Shown piece after piece: positions 17,158 through 26,255 of a stretch of DNA of 64,000 nucleotides; position 1 is the first letter of the stretch; the number at the start of each line of letters is the position of its first letter. The stretch is from Lachnospiraceae bacterium (lineage in GTDB: Bacteria > Bacillota > Clostridia > Lachnospirales > Lachnospiraceae): the NCBI GenBank assembly GCA_015056905.1, contig SVFI01000001.1:124001-188000 (forward strand), in the 5' to 3' direction. The position numbers and the translations under genes were made by a program. Under the pieces are notes generated by a model, which was not told the origin of the DNA, ran no database searches, and saw only the letters and a list, made by a program, of their open reading frames with translations.

Positions 17158-19359
17158 TTATGATATCTGCGACACGTCACCAACATACACACGTTTTTCT
17201 TCCGGAACCCATTTCTCCAGTACTGCATGAAGCTGCCAACGCTCAAACGGCTTTGACAGAAAATCCTCAAATCCATTGCGTAAATACTCTTCTCTTGCTC
17301 CTACAAGTGCATTGGCAGTCAACGCAATAATCGGTGTCCCTTCTATCATTTTCCCATAATCCGTTCTCAAAATACGTGTTGTCTCAATTCCGTCCATCTC
17401 CGGCATCATATGATCCATAAAAATTAAATCATATTTGTTTTGGCTCACCAGCAGTATTGCTTGCTTCCCATCTTCTGCCTCATCAAGATCTACTTTGTAG
17501 TATTCCAGCATATGATAGGCCACTTTTCTGTTGATACGATTGTCATCTACCACAAGCACGCGGTAGTTTTCTACCTCAAACATATGCACCGTTTTGTTAT
17601 CCTCGGGCGCCGGCTGTTCATCTGCCATGTCACTATTGACTATCTTCTGCTTTATCCGAATGATAAAGCTGGTTCCTTCACCATAGGTACTCTTTATATC
17701 TAACGTCCCCTGCATAAACTCTACAAGTTTCATGGTAATCGCAAGACCAAGACCTGTTCCCTCAATTTTTCTGTTTCGCTTCATATCCACCTGCCGGAAC
17801 GATTCGAACACATGCGGTATCTCTTCTTCTTTAATCCCAATTCCGGTATCTCTTACACTCAACAATAATTCAACATGATTATCATCCAGATGCTTTGCCC
17901 CCACAACAAGCTCTACATATCCTTCATTGGTAAATTTAATGGCATTGTTAATCAGATTGATTAAAATCTGTCGAATTCTCCCCTCATCTCCATAGAGATA
18001 GGACGGCACATTTCGGGCTACCTTTGTTTTCAATTCCAGTCCCTTTTTTGTAGCCGAGGTTTCTACCAGATTGACCGTATCTTCTACTAAATTTTGTACA
18101 CGATATTCGGTTTCCACCAGTTCCATTTTCCCGGATTCTACTTTGGACAAATCCAAAATGTCATTAATAATAGACAAAAGATTTAAAGCAGCCGTCTTTA
18201 TATCGCATGCATAATCATACAATTTGCGTCCCTGACTCTCCTCAATAATAAGCTCACTCATACCGATGATTGCATTCATCGGTGTACGTATTTCATGTGA
18301 CATATTTGCAAGAAAATCCGACTTGGCAGAGCTGGCCTCTTCCGCCTCTTTTCTCATTCCATCCAGACTTTTAATGTACTCATGCGTCGCAGTTACATCA
18401 ACAAACAATACACTATATCCTCTTATTGCGCCTTCATGGTCCAGCAATGTATGAAGATGCCCTTCATAATGTTTTCCGTCTGTCTCAAACTCCCCTTCCC
18501 CATCAAGAATATGTGTCGGAAACTGCATAATTTCAGTTATTTTTTTATAATTCTCGATAGTCGGAAACAATCTTTTCGCCATATCATTATACATTAAAAC
18601 ACGATACTCTTCATCCAGCGCAATCATTCCGTCTCCGAGGGAATTCAGAACCGTATCTGTCGCCGTTCTTTTTAAATCAAAATCATTTTTATTCCATACC
18701 CGAAGCACAAGCATGGAAAACATAAAAGCAAGTGACGGCGCCGTCGGATCATATCCTTCCGGAAAAACCTTACACAAATATAAAACCAATACCAAAAACG
18801 CAAAAGTCGCACCGATTATAATCGTACGAAATTTCTCGTTTCTTTTCAGACTTTTTCCTTTTTTACCAAATGTCACTATAATAAACAAAGAACTGATCCA
18901 AGGTACAACGACACATATCAATACATAGAAATAGAAACCGATACCATAGTTTAATATAACATGCGGATAGACCCCTTCTGTTGAAAACCCAATTTCTTTA
19001 TAATATAACTGATGTATCGGTGTTGTCCATACCATCAAAATAACTACACATCCGCACAAGAGCAATAAACGCTCATACCATATACACGGCTTATATCCAC
19101 AATATTCATTGATAAACATCATAAACAGCACCGCCACAATACTGCTGCCTATATATTCCACGCGAATTGCAATCATAGCTTCATTTAGAGTTTCTGCAAA
19201 TAGTTCCAGCATATATCCTGCGTTGTGCACCAAAGTGGCCGCCAAAAAAGACAACATCAGCTTTTGTGCATATGATGCTCCGACACGAAACATAGCAACA
19301 ATCGCAAAAACCGTGAATAATATTGCCAATATTTGTATACCTACCAAAAATTGAAACAC
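17158..19359 (-). CDS. Hybrid sensor histidine kinase (7TM - PAS - HisKA - HATPase - receiver)
   Basis: A 733-residue membrane kinase. Seven hydrophobic segments fill residues 1 to about 222, matching the histidine-kinase 7TM sensor module. A PAS domain (about 235-335) leads to the H-box SDFLANMSHEIRTPMN with phosphorylated His355, N-box LINLINNAIKF, and ATP motifs DTGIGI and GTGLGLAI. A C-terminal receiver domain (about 600-720) has the acidic pair VVDDNR, phosphorylated Asp in IFMDHMMPEMDG, and the lysine in FLSKPF. No output or HPt domain and no response regulator lies nearby, so its target is unknown. The GTG start at 19359 has GGGAGG 8 nt upstream. Confidence 0.9.
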   Translation of the reverse strand: MFQFLVGIQILAILFTVFAIVAMFRVGASYAQKLMLSFLAATLVHNAGYMLELFAETLNEAMIAIRVEYIGSSIVAVLFMMFINEYCGYKPCIWYERLLLLCGCVVILMVWTTPIHQLYYKEIGFSTEGVYPHVILNYGIGFYFYVLICVVVPWISSLFIIVTFGKKGKSLKRNEKFRTIIIGATFAFLVLVLYLCKVFPEGYDPTAPSLAFMFSMLVLRVWNKNDFDLKRTATDTVLNSLGDGMIALDEEYRVLMYNDMAKRLFPTIENYKKITEIMQFPTHILDGEGEFETDGKHYEGHLHTLLDHEGAIRGYSVLFVDVTATHEYIKSLDGMRKEAEEASSAKSDFLANMSHEIRTPMNAIIGMSELIIEESQGRKLYDYACDIKTAALNLLSIINDILDLSKVESGKMELVETEYRVQNLVEDTVNLVETSATKKGLELKTKVARNVPSYLYGDEGRIRQILINLINNAIKFTNEGYVELVVGAKHLDDNHVELLLSVRDTGIGIKEEEIPHVFESFRQVDMKRNRKIEGTGLGLAITMKLVEFMQGTLDIKSTYGEGTSFIIRIKQKIVNSDMADEQPAPEDNKTVHMFEVENYRVLVVDDNRINRKVAYHMLEYYKVDLDEAEDGKQAILLVSQNKYDLIFMDHMMPEMDGIETTRILRTDYGKMIEGTPIIALTANALVGAREEYLRNGFEDFLSKPFERWQLHAVLEKWVPEEKRVYVGDVSQIS

Positions 19360-19421
19360 TCTTATTTCCTCCCTAGAACTATTATGATTCTATACTACCA
19401 AACCATGCTCTGACTATCAAC

Positions 19422-19452
19422 AAAAAAGCCGCTTATCACAAGCGACTTTTTC
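19422..19452. terminator. Terminator after the SH3 protein gene (could act both ways)
   Basis: AGCCGCTT (19427-19434) pairs with AAGCGACT (19440-19447) with one G-U pair, flanked by A and T runs on either side. Confidence 0.8.
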
Positions 19453-19465
19453 ACAATTCATTATA

Positions 19466-20764
19466 TTATTCAACAAACTCTGTCTTCACATAACCGGTCT
19501 GTCCGTTAAATTTAATCTTACACCAGCCGTCCGCCTGCTCCATAATCAGCTCGTATGTCTCGCCCTGATATGCGACGCCGAGCTTGTCCGCTGTGGTGGA
19601 AGCAGATTTTCTGACATTTACGGTCTCTTTAATCGTAACTTCACCGTTGGCCGTAATATCAGTTGCCGGAGCATCTTCCTGTTCCTCTTCTTCCGGTTCT
19701 GCAGTCTCCTGACTATTCGATGCAGACTCTACCGGCTCAAGATACTCACTCTTGATATAACCTTCATTTCCGTTATAATCCACACGACTCCAGCCGTTCT
19801 CTTTCTTCTCGTAACGGGTAATCGTCTCTCCCATTGCCACGCGGCCGATACGGTCTGCATTTTCGCTGTCAGATGCTCTGACATTTACGGTGTCGGTTGC
19901 TTTAACAAGTTCCTCTACCGCCTGAGACTGTGTTTCCTGCTGTTCCTGTGCTTCCTGCTGGGCGTCTGCCTGTTCCTGCGCCTGCGCCCCCTCTTCCGCC
20001 TGTATCTGTGCCATTGCCTGGCTTACTTCCTCGTCAAGCTTTGTCGCAAGGTTGCTCATAAATGCATTCAAATCAGCGTCCGCATCAATCGCTTCCGCAT
20101 ATTTGGTCTCAACCATTGCAAACAAATCAGCGACATCAGTCTGCGCAACAATAGACTTGATATACTCCGTATCCTGGTCGTTCATATTGCCGTCACAGAT
20201 ATAAAGACTTCCATCCTCCTTCGGACATACATAAAGCGTTGTAAGTCCCGGTGCAAGTGTATTAATGTTCGTAAACTTAATCTCGTAGTATACAAATGCC
20301 ACATAGGAACCTGTCATCGGACCCGGTTTCGTGTATACCTTGATACCGTCAAACTCATCAATATATGCGCTCTCTTTTTCAATCTTGATAAGTTCTTCCT
20401 GACTTACCACGTCGCGAAGCGCCGTGATAGTAGCAGAATCGCCGTTTGTCATCGCATTGAAATACCGATTAATCAAATCGTTGACATCTGCATATGCATT
20501 TTCCTCCAGCGCAACATCCGGTACCGTATAGTCTACTGTCGGTGCCGTTTCGCCTACAGCGGCTTCATCTGTTGTAATCTCTGACTGCTGCACATCTCCC
20601 TCTGCTGCCGTTTCACCTTTCCCGCATGAAACCGCAACAAGAACTACGATAAGTACCGCAACAACCGCAACCGCGATATAAAACATTTTTGCGAACTGTT
20701 TTTCTGTTTTCAGTTTGTTCCCAAACTGTGCAAACAACTTGGCAACCTTATTCATAAAACCCAT
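19466..20764 (-). CDS. Membrane-anchored protein with two bacterial SH3 domains
   Basis: A 432-residue protein with one transmembrane segment at about 28-46 ending in VSCGKGE; the rest is predicted outside the cell. An NTF2-like or mucin-like globular region (about 90-215) is followed by a Gln/Glu-rich linker (about 255-285). Two SH3b repeats follow, near 290-340 and 378-432, each with the TVNVR start and GYIK/GYVK end. Such domains usually bind cell-wall peptides, so a cell-envelope role is likely; there is no catalytic motif. AAGGAAG precedes the ATG at 20764; a second ATG three codons on is possible. Confidence 0.8.
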   Translation of the reverse strand: MGFMNKVAKLFAQFGNKLKTEKQFAKMFYIAVAVVAVLIVVLVAVSCGKGETAAEGDVQQSEITTDEAAVGETAPTVDYTVPDVALEENAYADVNDLINRYFNAMTNGDSATITALRDVVSQEELIKIEKESAYIDEFDGIKVYTKPGPMTGSYVAFVYYEIKFTNINTLAPGLTTLYVCPKEDGSLYICDGNMNDQDTEYIKSIVAQTDVADLFAMVETKYAEAIDADADLNAFMSNLATKLDEEVSQAMAQIQAEEGAQAQEQADAQQEAQEQQETQSQAVEELVKATDTVNVRASDSENADRIGRVAMGETITRYEKKENGWSRVDYNGNEGYIKSEYLEPVESASNSQETAEPEEEEQEDAPATDITANGEVTIKETVNVRKSASTTADKLGVAYQGETYELIMEQADGWCKIKFNGQTGYVKTEFVE

Positions 20765-20823
20765 AAAAACTTCCTTTCTCTAAAAAGCAATCTCATAACT
20801 GATGTAACCACCCACCAGTTTAG

Positions 20824-20895
20824 CGTACCCAAGAGGAATCGAACCCCCATCGGCTGAACCGGAATCAGCTGTTTTATCCGTTAAACTATGGGTAC
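20824..20895 (-). tRNA. tRNA-Arg (anticodon CCG)
   Basis: The minus strand folds into a full cloverleaf: a 7-bp acceptor stem (GTACCCA with TGGGTAC), a D arm GTTT/AAAC, and anticodon stem GCTGA/TCAGC around loop TTCCGGT. The T arm carries loop TTCGATT and the discriminator base is G. The anticodon CCG reads the CGG arginine codon. No CCA is encoded. It stands alone between the SH3 protein and ZIP transporter genes. Confidence 0.95.
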
Positions 20896-20990
20896 ATATA
20901 TGTTACAAAATTATTACACACATGAACCATCATAACACATATCCTTAGAAATAGCAAGCTACAAGGGAGTATTGCCATCTGTTCTCCTTT

Positions 20991-21773
20991 TTATCCAAGT
21001 GCAACGTCAAGAATCATCATAATCGTAAATCCAAGCGCAAAAAATACCGTACCGATATTGGAATGCTTTCCCTCCGACATCTCCGGAATCAGTTCCTCCA
21101 CCACTACATAAATCATTGCACCTGCAGCAAAGCTTAAAAAATACGGCAGAACCGGAACAACCAGCCCCGCTGCAAGTATCGTAAGCAGCGCACCGAGCGG
21201 CTCCACAATTCCCGAAAGCATTCCGTACCAAAATGCTTTCCCTTTGCTTACACCTTCCGCACGAAGCGGCATAGAAATAATCGCTCCCTCCGGGAAGTTC
21301 TGAATGGCAATACCAATAGATAGTGCAAGTGCACCCATCATACTGATTTCCGCCTCTCCCATCGCAAGTCCTGCATACACAACCCCGACCGCCATTCCTT
21401 CCGGAATGTTATGCAGCGCTACAGCAAGGACAAGCATTGTCTTTTTTTTAAGATTACTTTTCGGACCCTCCGCCTGCTCACTGTTCAAATGTAAATGCGG
21501 AATGATATGATCAAGTATAAGCAAAAATAAAATACCAACCCAAAATCCGACCGCCGCCGGAACAAAAGCAAATTTCCCCATAGGCTCTGCATAATTCATC
21601 GCCGGAATCAGCAGACTCCAGACCGAAGCTGCCACCATAACACCTCCGGCAAATCCGGTAAGGGCTTTCTGAAGCAAAGTGTGCATTGATTTTTTCATAA
21701 AAAAGACACAGGCTGCACCGAGCGACGTACCTATGAAAGGAATCATAATTCCCCTAAATATTTCAAATGACAT
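20991..21773 (-). CDS. ZIP-family divalent metal transporter
   Basis: A 260-residue membrane protein with about eight hydrophobic segments. The two metal-binding helices carry HNIPEGMAVG and NFPEGAI, the hallmark of bacterial ZIP (ZupT/GufA-like) transporters. A short His-containing loop (HLHLNSEQ) precedes the first. It likely imports zinc or another divalent metal; the specific ion cannot be read. The start at 21773 is set by GGAGGT 8 nt upstream; an upstream in-frame ATG at 21803 lacks a site. Confidence 0.9.
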   Translation of the reverse strand: MSFEIFRGIMIPFIGTSLGAACVFFMKKSMHTLLQKALTGFAGGVMVAASVWSLLIPAMNYAEPMGKFAFVPAAVGFWVGILFLLILDHIIPHLHLNSEQAEGPKSNLKKKTMLVLAVALHNIPEGMAVGVVYAGLAMGEAEISMMGALALSIGIAIQNFPEGAIISMPLRAEGVSKGKAFWYGMLSGIVEPLGALLTILAAGLVVPVLPYFLSFAAGAMIYVVVEELIPEMSEGKHSNIGTVFFALGFTIMMILDVALG

Positions 21774-21841
21774 AGTCTTACCTCCGTATTTTCCTCCTAT
21801 CATTATATAGGATTTTCTGCTGTTTGTGAAAGTCCACCCTA

Positions 21842-21872
21842 TACAAAAAAGCCAATTCAGGGAACCGGCTTT
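21842..21872 (-). terminator. Terminator downstream of trkH
   Basis: On the minus strand AAAGCCGG pairs with TTGGCTTT using two G-U pairs, then a U run. Because the wobble pairs work only in this orientation, it reads as a minus-strand terminator. Confidence 0.6.
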
Positions 21873-21907
21873 CTTGTACTATAGGATATAATTAAGGTAC
21901 GAATGAC

Positions 21908-21976
21908 ACCGAACATAATCGGTATCTATACTTTACACAGTTAGAATAAACTAACTTTAGTTATTTGTCAATAACT
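21908..21976. other. Three short hairpins between the trkH stop and its terminator
   Basis: ACCGA/TCGGT (21908-21923), GTTAG/CTAAC (21940-21955) and AGTTATT/AATAACT (21959-21976) follow one another in the trkH 3' region. The last is a perfect 7-bp stem with a 4-base loop. They may stabilise the mRNA end; no known motif fits. Confidence 0.35.
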
Positions 21977-21979
21977 CAT

Positions 21980-23419
21980 TTAATTTTTTCTCCAAACAGC
22001 CGGAGTGAAAAGCAGTAATACCGGATAAAGCTCCAATCTTCCCGCAAGCATATTAAAAATAAACACACACTTTGATAACACGGAAAATCCCGCAAAATTA
22101 CCGGTAGGTCCGACATCCATAAGACCCGGGCCGATGTTGTTGATGGTCGCTGTCACAGCCGTAAAATTGGTCACAAGATCTTTGCCGTCCAATGTAATAA
22201 GCAAAAGTGACGCACAGAATATAACCGCATATGTCATCAAAAACGCGCCCACACCTCTTACCACGCTCTTGTCGACCGCCTTGTCATCCAGTTTCATCGT
22301 GTGAACACTTCTCGGATGAATCAGTGTTTTAATCTCCTGTCCGATGGTTTTGAACATAATGAGAATCCTTGATACTTTAATACCGCCACCGGTACTGCCC
22401 GCACAGGCTCCGATAAACATAATCAATACAAGAATCGTTTTTGACATCTGCGGCCAGAGATTAAAGTCCGACGTCGCATATCCGGTCGTTGTGATAACGG
22501 AACCAACCTGGAACGCCGCATGGTGGAATGCCATAGGGAGACTTTCAAACTGTCCTCTGATATTAAACGTAATCAAACCGATACTTGCCAGAATAATGAT
22601 GAAGTACCAGCGAACTTCTTCCATTTTAAATGCATTGCCTTTATTCTTGCCAAGCAGATAATAGTAAAAGTTGAAGTTCACGCCGAACAAAATCATAAAC
22701 ACGGTAATAACCGCCTGACAGAACACAGAATAGTCTGCGATGCTGGAATTTTTGATACCGAAACCTCCCGTACCTGCAGTACCGAACGAGAGGGTAATCG
22801 CATCAAATACAGGCATTCCGCCGACTAAGAGAATAATCATCTCGATAATGGTCATCACAATATATATTAGGTACAAAATCTTCGCTGTCTCTCTCACCTT
22901 CGGCACGAGCTTACCGACCGAAGGTCCCGGGCTTTCTGCACGCATCAGGTGCATATTGCTTCCACCCGTCAGCGGCAAAACAATCAAAAGAAAGACAAAT
23001 ACTCCCATACCGCCGATCCAGTGCGAAAAGCTTCTCCAAAACAGACAGGCATGACTGAGCGCTTCCACATCGTTTAAGATACTCGCACCCGTTGTCGTAA
23101 ATCCCGACACAATTTCAAACAAAGCATCCACATAGGACGGTATCTCCCCGCTTAACACAAACGGGAGCGCGCCGAAAAGCCCCATCACAATCCAACTGAG
23201 GGAAACAATTACAAATCCCTCCCGTGCATAGTAGTTTTTATTTTTCGGCTTTTTCCCAATCATGAGCAATCCGATAACAGCACAGATTGCCGCCGTCGTA
23301 ATAAACGCCACACCACTCTTTTCCTGATAAATCAGCGCAACCAAACATGGCATCAGCATAAAAATTGCTTCCAAAACCAAAACCCAGCCGATAATGTAGC
23401 GGATAATTGAATAGTTCAT
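21980..23419 (-). CDS. trkH: Potassium uptake protein TrkH
   Basis: A 479-residue membrane protein made of four pore-loop repeats, as in the Trk/Ktr family. Selectivity-filter-like segments include SGFTTTGAS, FGTAGTGGFG, GSVITTTGYAT and NNIGPGL, each with the key glycine. It imports K+ together with the TrkA regulatory ring encoded 15 bp upstream. GGAGGAG precedes the ATG. The conserved Arg in NMLAGRLELYP near the C terminus is present. Confidence 0.93.
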   Translation of the reverse strand: MNYSIIRYIIGWVLVLEAIFMLMPCLVALIYQEKSGVAFITTAAICAVIGLLMIGKKPKNKNYYAREGFVIVSLSWIVMGLFGALPFVLSGEIPSYVDALFEIVSGFTTTGASILNDVEALSHACLFWRSFSHWIGGMGVFVFLLIVLPLTGGSNMHLMRAESPGPSVGKLVPKVRETAKILYLIYIVMTIIEMIILLVGGMPVFDAITLSFGTAGTGGFGIKNSSIADYSVFCQAVITVFMILFGVNFNFYYYLLGKNKGNAFKMEEVRWYFIIILASIGLITFNIRGQFESLPMAFHHAAFQVGSVITTTGYATSDFNLWPQMSKTILVLIMFIGACAGSTGGGIKVSRILIMFKTIGQEIKTLIHPRSVHTMKLDDKAVDKSVVRGVGAFLMTYAVIFCASLLLITLDGKDLVTNFTAVTATINNIGPGLMDVGPTGNFAGFSVLSKCVFIFNMLAGRLELYPVLLLFTPAVWRKN

Positions 23420-23434
23420 TTTTCTCCTCCGGTA

Positions 23435-24790
23435 TTATTCCACAATGTCATTGATATCACGCAGTCCCTGCTGTGTTGTAACGATAATTACGGTATCCCC
23501 GACATGGATCTTTGTCTGACCATTCGGGCGGATAATTTTCCCTTTATGATTGATGCAGGCAACCAAAATATTTTTCTTCAATTTCAGTTCCATAATCGGT
23601 TTTCCGACAACAACCGATTCCTCCCTGATACGGAACTCAAGCGCCTCAACCTTATTGCCGATAAGACGGTACATCGTCTCAACATTACTTCCGACCGAAT
23701 TCTGCATCGCACGGACATAACGGATAATATATTCCGCTGTAATATGTTTCGGATAAATCAGACTTCCGAGCTGGAACTTTGCCACAACATCTTCAAACGA
23801 AATCCGATTGATTTTCGTCACAATCTTTGCCTTTGAGCAGCTCTGCGCATACAGCGACAGAAACACATTTCCTTCATCGAGTCCCGTCAGCGACACAAAC
23901 GCTTCTGCATTCTCAATTCCCTCTTCCATCAAAATGTCATGGTTGGTCGCATCCCCGTGTATAATGACTGCCTCAGGCAAAAGCTCGCTGAGCACTTCAC
24001 AACGCTCTGTATCTTTCTCAATAATCTTTACATGAATTCCCATGCTCAAAAGCTGTTCTGCAAGATAATAAGCAATCGTTCCGCCGCCCACGATAAGCGC
24101 ATCCTTTACCTGATGTGTCTCAACTCCGATTTTTTCAAAAAACGTCTTCGCATCCTTCGGGGATGCAACGATGCTGACCACATCATTTCCCTGAATGACA
24201 AAGTCACCGCGCGGAATCACAACCTCGTCTTTGCGCTCAACCGCACAGAACAATATACCGGAATTGAGTTTTCGTCCGATTTCCATCAAACTGTATCCCT
24301 CAAGTACGGAACCTTCATGAACAACAAATTTAAGGATTTCCACCCTTCCCTTTGCAAAGGTATCAATTTTATCTGCCGACGGAAAACGCAAAAGTCGCGC
24401 AATTTCCGTTGCTGCCGCAAATTCAGGGTTAATGACCATGGAAAGACCGAGTTCATCTTTGATATAACCGATTTCATGACTGTATAATGGATTTCGCACA
24501 CGCGCAATGGTGCTGCAGTTACCGACTTTTTTGGCAAAAAGGCAACACAGAAGATTCTGCTCATCCGATCCTGTGACCGCAATCAGCAAATCTGCCTCCT
24601 CAATTCCCGCCTCTTTCTGAATGGAGTAACTGGCCCCGTTTCCGACTACACCAAGCACATCGATACTGTTCGTAATATCCTGGATTACCTCATTGTTCAT
24701 ATCGATGACCGCAATGTCATGTCCTTCCTCAACAAGCTGTTCTGCAATCGTAGCTCCGACTTTACCGCAACCTACAATTATGACTTTCAT
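23435..24790 (-). CDS. trkA: Trk potassium system regulatory protein TrkA
   Basis: A 451-residue cytoplasmic protein with two RCK units, each a Rossmann nucleotide-binding domain (IIVGCGKVGATIAEQL at the N terminus; LIVGGGTIAYYLAEQL near 230) followed by a TrkA-C domain. It binds NAD(H) and gates TrkH. Its ATG overlaps the MATE gene stop by four bases (ATGA), and trkH follows after 15 bp, so all three appear to be one operon. Confidence 0.93.
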   Translation of the reverse strand: MKVIIVGCGKVGATIAEQLVEEGHDIAVIDMNNEVIQDITNSIDVLGVVGNGASYSIQKEAGIEEADLLIAVTGSDEQNLLCCLFAKKVGNCSTIARVRNPLYSHEIGYIKDELGLSMVINPEFAAATEIARLLRFPSADKIDTFAKGRVEILKFVVHEGSVLEGYSLMEIGRKLNSGILFCAVERKDEVVIPRGDFVIQGNDVVSIVASPKDAKTFFEKIGVETHQVKDALIVGGGTIAYYLAEQLLSMGIHVKIIEKDTERCEVLSELLPEAVIIHGDATNHDILMEEGIENAEAFVSLTGLDEGNVFLSLYAQSCSKAKIVTKINRISFEDVVAKFQLGSLIYPKHITAEYIIRYVRAMQNSVGSNVETMYRLIGNKVEALEFRIREESVVVGKPIMELKLKKNILVACINHKGKIIRPNGQTKIHVGDTVIIVTTQQGLRDINDIVE

Positions 24791-26169
24791 ACTTCATTCT
24801 CCTTTTTTTCTATCAGTTGATTTATTCTGAAAAACTCTTTCTTTACAAGTACCAGTGACACTACAGCTGCAACCAAGTCCGCAATCGGAGCCGCATACAT
24901 AATTCCGTCAATGCCCGCAAACAGCGGAAAAATTACAATGAGCGGCAGCAAAAACAATATCTGCCTTGTAAGCGATAAAAACACTCCCTTTTCCGGTTTC
25001 CCGATGGATGTAAACAAATTGGAAGAAATCGGCTGCACCGCATTTAGGAACGTAAAAAACATATAAATTCTGAAATATCTGGTTGCAAACAGATAATACG
25101 CCTCACTCTGCGATGAACCGAAGAAGTCGATAATCTGTCGCGGAAAAAATTGAAACAGCAGGAATGCAACAACCGATATCGCTGTTCCGATTTTAAGTGC
25201 AAGTAAATATACTTCTTTTACCTTGCGGTAATTTTCCGCTCCGTAATTAAAACTTGCAATCGGCTGCATACCATGCGAAAGCCCTATACAGATAGAGAAA
25301 AATACCATTCCGACCTTCGAAATAATTCCTGCACAGGCGAGCGGAATCGCCTCCCCGTACTGTGACATCGCCCCATAATAGGTAAGTGACTTATTTAAAA
25401 TAATCTGTACAATCATCATGGCAATCTGATTAAAAAAGTTTGCCACACCGAGTTTGGTAAGCATGCTTGTATAATTCCATTTCAGTCGCAGATGCTTCCA
25501 TTCAAGTTTCACTGTTTTGTAGCGGATGAGATAAGATAAAATCAGCATTGCCGCAACAATCTGACCGATGACCGTCGCCAGCGCCGCTCCCTTCATACCC
25601 ATCTGCAACACAAAAACAAACACAGCATCAAGCACAGTGTTAATCAGTGCTCCTACAATGTTACAAAGCATGGCCGCCCGCGGATTACCGTCCGCTCTTA
25701 CGAGATGTCCTCCACCGGTAGATAAAATCAGAAACGGGAATCCAAACGCCGTAATCCCGGTATAATCCATCGCATACGGCAGCACATCGGAAGGTGCCCC
25801 GAACGCAATAAGAAGCGGCTCTAAAAAAAGATTCGTTATGACACACAGGAAAGCACCGCTGATAAACAGCATGACCGCTGCATTTCCGATATAATGAATT
25901 GCCTGTTCCGGTTTTCCCCGTCCCATCGTCAGGTTGAAGGCGGCTGCACCGCCGACTCCGAACAAAAGGGCAAGTGCAAGACAGGACGTACTGAGCGGAA
26001 ATGCAACATTCGTTGCGGCATTTCCCAGTTCCCCGACACTATGACCGATGAAAAACTGGTCAACAATATTATAAAGCGCTCCTACAATCATGGAAATAAT
26101 ACTCGGAACCGCGAATTGAAACAACAACTTCGGAACCGGAACCATCCCCAACTTATTCTTTGGATTCAT
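24787..26169 (-). CDS. MATE-family efflux protein
   Basis: A 460-residue protein with about twelve transmembrane helices in two halves. Typical MATE stretches are present: FAVPSIISMIVGALYNIVDQFFIG near the start in essence, and LGNAATNVAFPL. It most likely exports drugs or organic cations with Na+ or H+; the substrate is unknown. ATG 26169 is preferred, with AGAGG about 9 nt upstream; a TTG seven codons earlier has no site. It is the first gene of an apparent operon with trkA and trkH. Confidence 0.88.
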   Translation of the reverse strand: MNPKNKLGMVPVPKLLFQFAVPSIISMIVGALYNIVDQFFIGHSVGELGNAATNVAFPLSTSCLALALLFGVGGAAAFNLTMGRGKPEQAIHYIGNAAVMLFISGAFLCVITNLFLEPLLIAFGAPSDVLPYAMDYTGITAFGFPFLILSTGGGHLVRADGNPRAAMLCNIVGALINTVLDAVFVFVLQMGMKGAALATVIGQIVAAMLILSYLIRYKTVKLEWKHLRLKWNYTSMLTKLGVANFFNQIAMMIVQIILNKSLTYYGAMSQYGEAIPLACAGIISKVGMVFFSICIGLSHGMQPIASFNYGAENYRKVKEVYLLALKIGTAISVVAFLLFQFFPRQIIDFFGSSQSEAYYLFATRYFRIYMFFTFLNAVQPISSNLFTSIGKPEKGVFLSLTRQILFLLPLIVIFPLFAGIDGIMYAAPIADLVAAVVSLVLVKKEFFRINQLIEKKENEV

Positions 26170-26199
26170 CGAAACAATGCCTCTTTTCAAAAAACTCTC

Positions 26200-26246
26200 A
26201 AAAAACTGAGAAAACCATATACAATGGTTTCTCAGTTTTTATTATT
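26200..26246. terminator. Strong terminator after the AI-2E family gene (could act both ways)
   Basis: A 13-bp stem, ACTGAGAAACCAT and complement with one bulged A, flanked by A and T runs. It separates the AI-2E-family gene from the MATE-trkA-trkH unit. Confidence 0.88.
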
Positions 26247-26255
26247 TTTACCATA

